Assembly (NCBI GenBank): GCA_900548895.1
Contig: URLZ01000024.1
Location: 1 to 36,070 of the forward strand
DNA from: an uncultured Akkermansia sp.
GTDB taxonomy: Bacteria > Verrucomicrobiota > Verrucomicrobiia > Verrucomicrobiales > Akkermansiaceae
Direction of reading: 5' to 3'
Length of the DNA stretch: 36,070 bases
A program made the translations under genes and the position numbers. The notes beneath the pieces are model-generated. The model worked only from the letters and a program-made list of their open reading frames with translations. It was not told where the DNA came from and ran no database searches. Below are positions 30,124 through 36,070 of the stretch, in pieces (the stretch's first letter is position 1; each line of letters opens with the position of its first letter).

Positions 30124-31914
30124 TCAGATGCCCTGGCGATCATAGAGCTCGCGGTAGAGCGGGCAGCTCTCGTAGAGCTCATCGTGGGTGCCGTCGCCGA
30201 TGATGCCCCCGGCGTCAAAGACGAGAATGCGCTGCGCGTGGCGTATCGTGCTGAAGCGGTGCGCCACAATGAGCGTCGTGCGGCCCTGCGAGAGGCGCTC
30301 CAGCGCCTGCTGCACATCGCGCTCGCTCTCGGCATCCAGCGACGCCGTCGCTTCGTCCAGAATGAGCACGGGAGCGTCCTTGATGAAGGCGCGAGCGATC
30401 GCCACGCGCTGCCGCTGGCCGCCCGAAAGACCGCTGCCGCCGTCGCTCAGCTCCGTTTCCATCCCCTGCGGAAGCTGGCTGAGGAAGGGCGTCACCGCCG
30501 CGGCATCGGTCGCCGCCTGCAACTCCTGCTCCGTCGCCGTCTCGCGACCCAGCATGATGTTCTCGCGCACCGTGCCGGCGAAGAGCAGCGCTTGCTGCCC
30601 CACGAAGGCAATCTGCTCGCGCAGCTCGTGCTTCGTGACCGAGCGCAGATCCAGCCCGTCGAGCTCGACCGCGCCCTCACTCACATCGTAGAAGCGGGGA
30701 ATGAGGCTCGCGAAGGTCGTCTTGCCTGCGCCGCTCGGCCCCACGAGGCCGACAATCTGCCCGGCCGGGATGACGAGATCCACATCGCGCAGCACCGGCC
30801 GCTCGGCACCGTCGTAGCGGAAGCTGACGTGGCGGAAGCGGATCTCGCCGCGCAACGGCTGCTCAAAATGCCGCGGCGCCGCCGGATCCGGCATGCTGTT
30901 CGGCTCATCGAGAATCTCGCTGAGGCGAATCAGGGCACCCTGAGCCTCATTGAGGCGATTGAAGGCCAAGCCCGCGCGCTTGATCGAATCGAAGAGGAAG
31001 AAGAGCGCGGCCGCCATCGCCATAAAGGTCGTCAGGTCCATGCCGCAGCGCCGTCCCTGCACGAGCAGCACCGCCAGCGCAAGCGAAGTCACCGTCTCCA
31101 TCACCGGCAGCAGCGCCTTCTGGTATTTCACCAGCTTGAGGCTCGTGCGGCAGAGGTTCTCCGACGCGTAGCGGAAGTCGTCAATCTGCTGCTGCTCCAG
31201 CCCGTAGGCGCGCACCTCGCGCTGCACCTCCAGATTCTGCTGGAGGAGGGAGTTGAGCTCGCCGAGATTGGCCTGAGCCTGCTGCGCTTTGCGCATGATG
31301 CGCTTGCCGAACACAATGATGGGCGTCACCGCCAGCGCGATGAAGATCAGGTTGGCCAGAAAGAGTAGGGCATGCCCCGTCTGAATGAGCAGCCAGATGA
31401 AGGCTCCCAGCGCACAGATCGTCGTCACCGGCTGTTTGACCAGATCGTTCGCAATGCTCGTCAGCACCGATTGGACACTCTGCGTATCATTCACCAGACG
31501 GCTCATCACGTCGCCCTTTCGGTGGCGCTCCAGGAAGGAGAGCGGCAGCACCTGCACGTAGTGAAAGGCAGCCATGCGGAGCATCTCGAGAATGCGAAGC
31601 CCGGCCAGATTCACCGTTACGGCATTCAGCCAGAGGAAGCCACCGCGCAGCACGAAGACCGCTGGGATGCTCGCGCAGGCGAGCAGCAGAAGAGACGAGG
31701 GGTTGAGCTCCTGCAGGGCAGGGAACTGCTCGAGCAGGATCGGCAGCGTGCCGTCCGCAGGCGGGAAGACAACGGGGAACACGTAGCGCAGCAGCAGCGG
31801 CACGCCCAAGCCGCTGGTAGCGGCCGAGAAAAAGCCCGTGAGCAGCACCAGCAGCATCAGCCGCCAGTTCGGCAGCACGAAACGCCGTGCAAAGGATATC
31901 AGACGTTTGATCAT
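30124..31914 (-). CDS. ABC exporter half-transporter (MsbA-like), second subunit
   Basis: A 596-residue fusion of a six-helix membrane domain (from FVLPNWRLMLLVLLTGFFSA on) with a nucleotide-binding domain. The latter has Walker A GLVGPSGAGKTTFASL, Q-loop FVGQQALLF, signature LSGGQRQRVAIARA, Walker B PVLILDEATASLD and H-loop IVAHRFSTIR; all catalytic residues are intact. The start at 31914 was chosen because its ATG overlaps the preceding stop (ATGA) and is preceded by AGGAGGTG five bases away. Together with the upstream gene it probably forms a heterodimeric exporter of the MsbA/multidrug type. The substrate is unknown; lipids and drugs are the usual ones. Confidence 0.93.
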   Translation of the reverse strand: MIKRLISFARRFVLPNWRLMLLVLLTGFFSAATSGLGVPLLLRYVFPVVFPPADGTLPILLEQFPALQELNPSSLLLLACASIPAVFVLRGGFLWLNAVTVNLAGLRILEMLRMAAFHYVQVLPLSFLERHRKGDVMSRLVNDTQSVQSVLTSIANDLVKQPVTTICALGAFIWLLIQTGHALLFLANLIFIALAVTPIIVFGKRIMRKAQQAQANLGELNSLLQQNLEVQREVRAYGLEQQQIDDFRYASENLCRTSLKLVKYQKALLPVMETVTSLALAVLLVQGRRCGMDLTTFMAMAAALFFLFDSIKRAGLAFNRLNEAQGALIRLSEILDEPNSMPDPAAPRHFEQPLRGEIRFRHVSFRYDGAERPVLRDVDLVIPAGQIVGLVGPSGAGKTTFASLIPRFYDVSEGAVELDGLDLRSVTKHELREQIAFVGQQALLFAGTVRENIMLGRETATEQELQAATDAAAVTPFLSQLPQGMETELSDGGSGLSGGQRQRVAIARAFIKDAPVLILDEATASLDAESERDVQQALERLSQGRTTLIVAHRFSTIRHAQRILVFDAGGIIGDGTHDELYESCPLYRELYDRQGI

Positions 31915-33845
31915 GTCGACACCTCCTTTTGTCGATTCTCCGCCTTTTCGTCGCCTGCGGCCTCGTCTCGGGCCGGAGAAGGAGCCCCGGGTGCAGCGCA
32001 TCCCTCGGGCGACGCCGCGCAGGACGCTCCCGCATTGCGCACCTGCTCGTCGTAGAGGTGGCGGTAGAGCACGCAGTTGGTGTAGAGCTCGCCGTGGCTG
32101 CCGTCCGCCACAATGCGGCCTTGGTCGAACACCAGAATGCGCTGCGCCATGCGAATTGTGCTGAAGCGGTGCGCGATGACGAAAGTCGTGTGCCCGCGCG
32201 CCAGTCGCTCCAGCGATTGCTGAATGGTCGCTTCGCTGCGCATATCAAGCGCAGAGGTCGCCTCATCGAGAATCAGCACCGGGGCATTTTTCAGGAAGGC
32301 GCGCGCGATGGACACGCGCTGCTTCTGCCCGCCGGAGAGCCCGCCGCCGCCCTCGGCCAGCATGAACTCGAAGCCCTCGGGCTTCTCGCGGACAATCCCG
32401 TCCACGCAAGCCTCGTGCGCCGCCGTCTCAACCTCGGCATCCGTCGCGCCGCGGCGGCCCACACGGATGTTCTCGCGGATCGTCGCGCGGAAGAGTGAGG
32501 AGAACTGAGAAACCAAGCCGATGTGGCGCGTGCGCTCCTCTCGCGTCAGGCGGCGCACATCCACCCCGTCCATCAGCACGGAGCCCTCCTGCACATCGTA
32601 AAAGCGGCAGATCAGATTGATGAAGGTCGTCTTGCCCGAGCCGCTCGGCCCGACGAGAGCCACCACCTGCCCGGCCGGCACGTGCACCGTCACATCGCGC
32701 AGCACCGGTGTTTCGCCGTCGTAGGAGAAACTCACGTGCTCAAAATCCACGCGGCCGGGAGCCCCCTCGGGCAGGCTCAGCGGGTGCTCGGGTTCGGGCG
32801 TGGAGTCGTAGGCCTTGAAGACCGACATCACGGCCTCGACGGCCACCGACAGCAACTGGCACTGATTCAGCACGGCACCGAGGCGCTTGAGCGGATCATA
32901 GCAGTAATAAAACGCCACGGCAATGGCCGTGAACTGCTCGAGTGTCAGGTGGTCGCGGCTCCCCTGATAAAGAGCAAAGGCGAGGGCCGCCGAGCTCACC
33001 ACCTCGATGGCCGGCGAAAGCCCCTGCTGCCAGGCGGCGACGCGCATCAGTTGGCCGTTGAGCTTGCGGATGATCGCCCGGAGGCGATTCTCCTGCCGCT
33101 CTTCGAGATTGAAGGCTCGAATCTCGCGCTGGGATGAGAGCGTCTCCTCCACCGTCTGCGTGATCACGCTGAAGCTCGTGAGCATCTTGCGCATCTGGCG
33201 CACCACGCGCTTGCCCACCAGGCGCACCAGCGGAATGAAGAGCGCGGCAATGAGCAGATTGCCCAGCAGCATCGCACTCTCCTCGCTCGAGACCGCGGCA
33301 TAGATGAGGTAGGCCGTCGCCGCCGCGAGCGTCAGCGGCTGAATGACTAGGTCGTTGAGCACGATACTCATCTGCATCTGCACCTGCTGGGTGTACTGCA
33401 TCACCTTGGTCATCAGATCACCGCGGCGATTCTGATCGAGGTAGGAGAAGGAGATCCACTGCAAATGCGCAAAGAGCTCCACGCGCATGCGGTTGAGCAT
33501 CTTCATGCCGGCGAGCGTCAGCAGATAGGTGTTGAAGTAGGTGCCGACGCCCCGCAGCACCATGGCCGCGGGAATAGACAGCGCCGCCGCCCACAGCAGC
33601 AGATCCGCCGTGTTCGACGCCGGAAAGGTGGAGTGCAGCCAGTCGGCAAGCCACTCCGGTGGCGGAGCCTGCCCGAAGACAATCGGAAAGGCCTTCTGCA
33701 ACAGCAGCGGCAGCAGAAAGCCCGCGCTCGCCCCGACGATGCCGGCGAAAATCGCCAGCACCACGATCGGAAGCACCGGGCGCACGTACCGGCTGAGAAC
33801 CGGGGCGAAAACGGCCCACATCGATGTCTTGCTCCGGCTGCTCAT
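31911..33845 (-). CDS. ABC exporter half-transporter (MsbA-like), first subunit
   Basis: 644 residues. A membrane domain (hydrophobic stretches such as RPVLPIVVLAIFAGIVGASA) is followed by a nucleotide-binding domain with Walker A LVGPSGSGKTTFINL, Q-loop LVSQFSSLF, signature LSGGQKQRVSIARA, Walker B PVLILDEATSALD and H-loop VIAHRFSTIR. A ~45-residue Ala/Pro/Glu-rich tail follows, and the stop codon overlaps the next ATG. The start at 33845 (MSSRSKTS) is preferred: the in-frame ATG at 33866 falls on the -10 box. Both subunits keep consensus sites, so neither is visibly degenerate as in some heterodimers. Confidence 0.93.
   Translation of the reverse strand: MSSRSKTSMWAVFAPVLSRYVRPVLPIVVLAIFAGIVGASAGFLLPLLLQKAFPIVFGQAPPPEWLADWLHSTFPASNTADLLLWAAALSIPAAMVLRGVGTYFNTYLLTLAGMKMLNRMRVELFAHLQWISFSYLDQNRRGDLMTKVMQYTQQVQMQMSIVLNDLVIQPLTLAAATAYLIYAAVSSEESAMLLGNLLIAALFIPLVRLVGKRVVRQMRKMLTSFSVITQTVEETLSSQREIRAFNLEERQENRLRAIIRKLNGQLMRVAAWQQGLSPAIEVVSSAALAFALYQGSRDHLTLEQFTAIAVAFYYCYDPLKRLGAVLNQCQLLSVAVEAVMSVFKAYDSTPEPEHPLSLPEGAPGRVDFEHVSFSYDGETPVLRDVTVHVPAGQVVALVGPSGSGKTTFINLICRFYDVQEGSVLMDGVDVRRLTREERTRHIGLVSQFSSLFRATIRENIRVGRRGATDAEVETAAHEACVDGIVREKPEGFEFMLAEGGGGLSGGQKQRVSIARAFLKNAPVLILDEATSALDMRSEATIQQSLERLARGHTTFVIAHRFSTIRMAQRILVFDQGRIVADGSHGELYTNCVLYRHLYDEQVRNAGASCAASPEGCAAPGAPSPARDEAAGDEKAENRQKEVST
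31920..31927 (-). promoter_or_regulatory. Strong Shine-Dalgarno site of the second ABC gene
   Basis: AGGAGGTG on the minus strand, five bases before ATG 31914, lying within the last codons of the first ABC gene. The best SD match in the window, on an internal operon gene. Confidence 0.8.
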
Positions 33846-34282
33846 GAGTTGGGGAGAGCCTATCATACCGGCGAGCTGAAGTCAAACGATTTCGACACCC
33901 GCCGAGTCCAAAATGAGACGCCCTTTGCGCGGAGGGACGCTGTCCTCGCTGCTCGAAAGCTTGTTCGGCTGAGTCTTGGGCTCACCCTTCGGCAGCGCCC
34001 CCGGCCGACATGGAGGCATAGAGGCCGGGAGCTCCCCGTGCAGAGCCCTGCCTTGGGGCGGCTTGGCAACGCCCCCACCCCGCACCCTCTCCCTCGCGCG
34101 CAGTGTTTTGGCGTTCTCGAGTTTTCACTCATCCGCCGGCAGAGCTGGGGGAGTCCCTCGGCGGGAACTGCCTGAAGCGGCGCAAGCCGGGTGCGAGAGC
34201 CGATGGCCGCCCGGCGAATCAGGGAGGATGCAGACGGATGAAGATGACGCCGACGGACGGGGCCGAGCGCAGGCAGAAAACC
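33846..34282. other. Intergenic interval with ABC promoter; otherwise nothing recognisable
   Basis: Apart from the promoter at 33857-33885, this 437-bp stretch shows no recognised gene, terminator or repeat. A minus-strand frame at 33882-34085 would encode a 67-residue peptide ending KGRLILDSAGVEIV; it lacks an SD sequence and a clear promoter. Confidence 0.5.
33857..33885 (-). promoter_or_regulatory. Promoter of the ABC exporter operon
   Basis: On the minus strand: -35 TTGACT (33880-33885), 17-bp spacer, -10 TAGGCT (33857-33862), eleven bases before ATG 33845. The leader would be about five nucleotides. Confidence 0.7.
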
Positions 34283-35956
34283 TCAGGCCGCCGGCACCTT
34301 CACGCCGCAGCTGCGGAGATAGGAGCGCAGCGTGCGCACGATAATCCGCGCCGTCTCCTTTTCATCCTGCACCGAGTGCGAGGATTCGACAATGAACTCC
34401 TCGCGGCCCGGAAGATGGCTCGACCAGTAGGGCACCACGCCATCCGAGCTGCGCTCCAGCGTCTTACCCTTGTCCCACCCGATGACCGAGCAGATGCGCG
34501 TGGGGCGCACGCGCAGCGGCTGGAGCCCTTGGATGGACCAGCTGTCCGGCGACAGCTGCCCGACGCTCGTGAACCAGCTCTTGACCTTCTCCGGGTTCGT
34601 CAGCAGCGTATTCTGTTGCAGCGTCGCAATGCCCACCAACTCCGTGATCAGATTCTCCGGCAAGCGCACCAGATTGCGCAGGAAGGTCACCACCCCGTAG
34701 TCGGCGATGGGCGAGCCTCGGTGCGGCGTCGCCAGATAAATCACCAGCCCCGCCTTGATGGGCTCGAAGAAGAAGATCCGGCGCAGCTGCTCGAACTCCG
34801 GCTGCTTGAAGGGCTGCGTCACATAGCGGGCATTGAGGTAGGGTGTGATATCGCGCTGGGTCGCCTTGCTTGCATCGCGCAGAATGAGCCAAGGCTGCTC
34901 GCACTGATTGTAGTGCGTGATCAGTCCGCCCATCGAGTGGCCGATGAGCACCAGCCTGTCCCAGTTTTTGTTGCGGTGGTGCGGGTCGAGCACCTCGCGC
35001 GTGTGGCGCAGATCTCGGCGCAGGCGTGCCGCCGTAATCGTCCACGCCACACCCGTCGGGTAGTTGTAGTACCAGAACTGATAGTGGCGGCGGATATCGG
35101 GATCACACATCAGGCGGTTGACGAGATTCGAGAAAGTCGCCGCGCTCGACATCAGACCGTGCGTGAGGATGACGGGAATCTTGTCCGGGTCATAGGTCTC
35201 CATGCACGAAAGCCCCGTGACGTCGCGCAGCTCCTGCGGACGCAGCAGACCGAGGAAGCGCCACTCCTTCAGGCGCGTCAAATTCCAGTAAATCTCAAGC
35301 CCCGCCGAGAAATCAGCCGACAGGCGATAATTCACCCGGCCGACGCGCAAGCTCTCCCGATCATTGCGCGGGTAGAGCCTCATCACAGGCATAGCCTTCG
35401 CATCACGGGGAAACTCCAGCACCGCCGTGAGCATATTGACCGTGCCGCTCGCCTTCACCGGCACGCGCCCCGGCAACCTCTGAGCCCTATCGGCCGGGAT
35501 AATGCCCACCAGAGGAACGCCGAGCGCGCAGATTTTGTAGTGCTCACGCAGTTCCGAGAAGCTGACGTCAGCCGCCGGCACAATATCCTCGTACACCTCG
35601 GCGAGGGGTTTCCCCTGCGCTTCATCGCGCGCTTCCAGATGCGAGAGGTAGAAACGGGCGTTGGCGTCGTGGTGCAGCAAATCGTGCCGCAGACGGCGCA
35701 GCAGCAAGAGCAGCCGGTCATTGTAGCGCGTCAGCGCTTCGCGGCGCTCAGACTCGCTCAGATCGCTGCGGCTCAGCATGGCCCAGTCGGAGCGTAATTG
35801 CTCCATGAGCCCTACATCCGAGAGCTCATCGCGATCCACCGACGGCTCCTCCGCCGGGGGGACAAGCGGCGTCGAACACCCCGCCAACATCAGCCATGCC
35901 ATCACGAGGCAGAGCAGCGGTGTCAAGCATCGTTGCGTGCGCGTGGTAAGTGTCAT
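34283..35956 (-). CDS. Lipoprotein alpha/beta hydrolase (lipase-like)
   Basis: A 557-residue exported lipoprotein: signal peptide with lipobox LMLAGC (Cys27), then a ~200-residue N-terminal domain I do not recognise, then an alpha/beta-hydrolase domain from ~residue 258. Seen there: PVILTHGLMSSAATFSNLVN (oxyanion HG), the nucleophile elbow LVLIGHSMGGLITH with Ser341, IYLATPHRGSPIAD, SSDGVVPYWSSHLPG and the probable catalytic His in VESSHSVQDEKET. The arrangement fits triacylglycerol-lipase or PGAP1-like esterases acting at the envelope. A true lipid substrate is not established. It stands alone, and its promoter at 35963-35990 predicts a leaderless mRNA. Confidence 0.85.
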   Translation of the reverse strand: MTLTTRTQRCLTPLLCLVMAWLMLAGCSTPLVPPAEEPSVDRDELSDVGLMEQLRSDWAMLSRSDLSESERREALTRYNDRLLLLLRRLRHDLLHHDANARFYLSHLEARDEAQGKPLAEVYEDIVPAADVSFSELREHYKICALGVPLVGIIPADRAQRLPGRVPVKASGTVNMLTAVLEFPRDAKAMPVMRLYPRNDRESLRVGRVNYRLSADFSAGLEIYWNLTRLKEWRFLGLLRPQELRDVTGLSCMETYDPDKIPVILTHGLMSSAATFSNLVNRLMCDPDIRRHYQFWYYNYPTGVAWTITAARLRRDLRHTREVLDPHHRNKNWDRLVLIGHSMGGLITHYNQCEQPWLILRDASKATQRDITPYLNARYVTQPFKQPEFEQLRRIFFFEPIKAGLVIYLATPHRGSPIADYGVVTFLRNLVRLPENLITELVGIATLQQNTLLTNPEKVKSWFTSVGQLSPDSWSIQGLQPLRVRPTRICSVIGWDKGKTLERSSDGVVPYWSSHLPGREEFIVESSHSVQDEKETARIIVRTLRSYLRSCGVKVPAA

Positions 35957-35962
35957 GCGGAC

Positions 35963-35990
35963 ATCATAATCTAAACAGATATAAAGTCAA
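35963..35990 (-). promoter_or_regulatory. Promoter of the lipoprotein hydrolase, leaderless geometry
   Basis: On the minus strand: -35 TTGACT (35985-35990), 16-bp spacer, -10 TATGAT (35963-35968), then GTCCGC and the ATG. The start of transcription is expected on the ATG. Confidence 0.75.
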
Positions 35991-36070
35991 GCACGATCGC
36001 CACCCGTTGGGCGTACCGCACACGGACAAAAATCCGCACCATAAATCGAGCGAGAAAGGGACATGCGCAG

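Noticed and set aside
36063..36070. Start of a further plus-strand gene at the right edge (ATGCGCAG after AAAGGG)
   Set aside because: Only eight bases remain, too few to support a gene.

Overview
The window is GC-rich, gene-dense chromosomal DNA from a bacterium. Several traits point to the PVC group, most likely a Verrucomicrobiota (Akkermansia-like) anaerobe: the long form of IspG with a large central insertion, RNase HIII, a DksA/TraR-type protein with a long Lys/Ala/Pro-rich N-terminus, a four-gene Na+-pumping methylmalonyl-CoA decarboxylase operon (propionate fermentation), and very sparse Shine-Dalgarno (SD) sequences. The phylum is inferred, not proven. No insertion sequence, prophage, CRISPR array or rRNA was seen.

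Layout. 1-132: tRNA-Glu (partial) and tRNA-Lys on the minus strand. 375-1779: an HU gene and rnhC, divergent. 1955-6509: a minus-strand operon ispG - GT10-type glycosyltransferase - uvrC. 6631-8204: a Pro-rich lipoprotein gene overlapping tyrA. 8205-8690: gene-free, with a strong hairpin terminator and a possible structured RNA. 8691-12722: the decarboxylase operon mmdA-mmdD-mmdC-mmdB. 13009-13890: a nucleotidyltransferase. 14286-16727: an Lrp-type regulator, an aminotransferase and a CPBP membrane protease. 16835-20098: a Sel1-repeat protein, queG and a membrane Zn-peptidase. 20328-24326: an HU-like protein, a thioredoxin-fold lipoprotein, trpS and a second Sel1 protein. 24490-25539: a lower-GC gene resembling a glycosyltransferase. 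25624-27357: malQ. 27624-29857: dksA-like, rpmG, rpsR, folE2. 30124-33845: two coupled ABC exporter half-transporters. 34283-35956: a lipoprotein alpha/beta hydrolase.

How the genes fit together. Most are housekeeping: translation (tRNAs, trpS, rpmG, rpsR), DNA repair and chromatin (uvrC, rnhC, HU), isoprenoid, aromatic amino acid, folate and queuosine synthesis (ispG, tyrA, folE2, queG), glycan metabolism (malQ, GT10, nucleotidyltransferase), cell envelope (ABC exporters, lipoproteins) and energy conservation (Na+ pump).

The most interesting pattern is in how genes start. Sixteen sigma70-like promoters (TTGACA-like, 16-17 bp spacer, TATAAT-like) can be read by eye. In at least five of them (ispG, malQ, the lipoprotein hydrolase, the nucleotidyltransferase, the thioredoxin lipoprotein) the -10 box ends 6-7 bp before the start codon, so transcription should begin on the start codon itself. 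Five more lie within 8-11 bp. First genes therefore appear leaderless or nearly so. The few clear SD sequences found precede other genes, two of them inside apparent operons.
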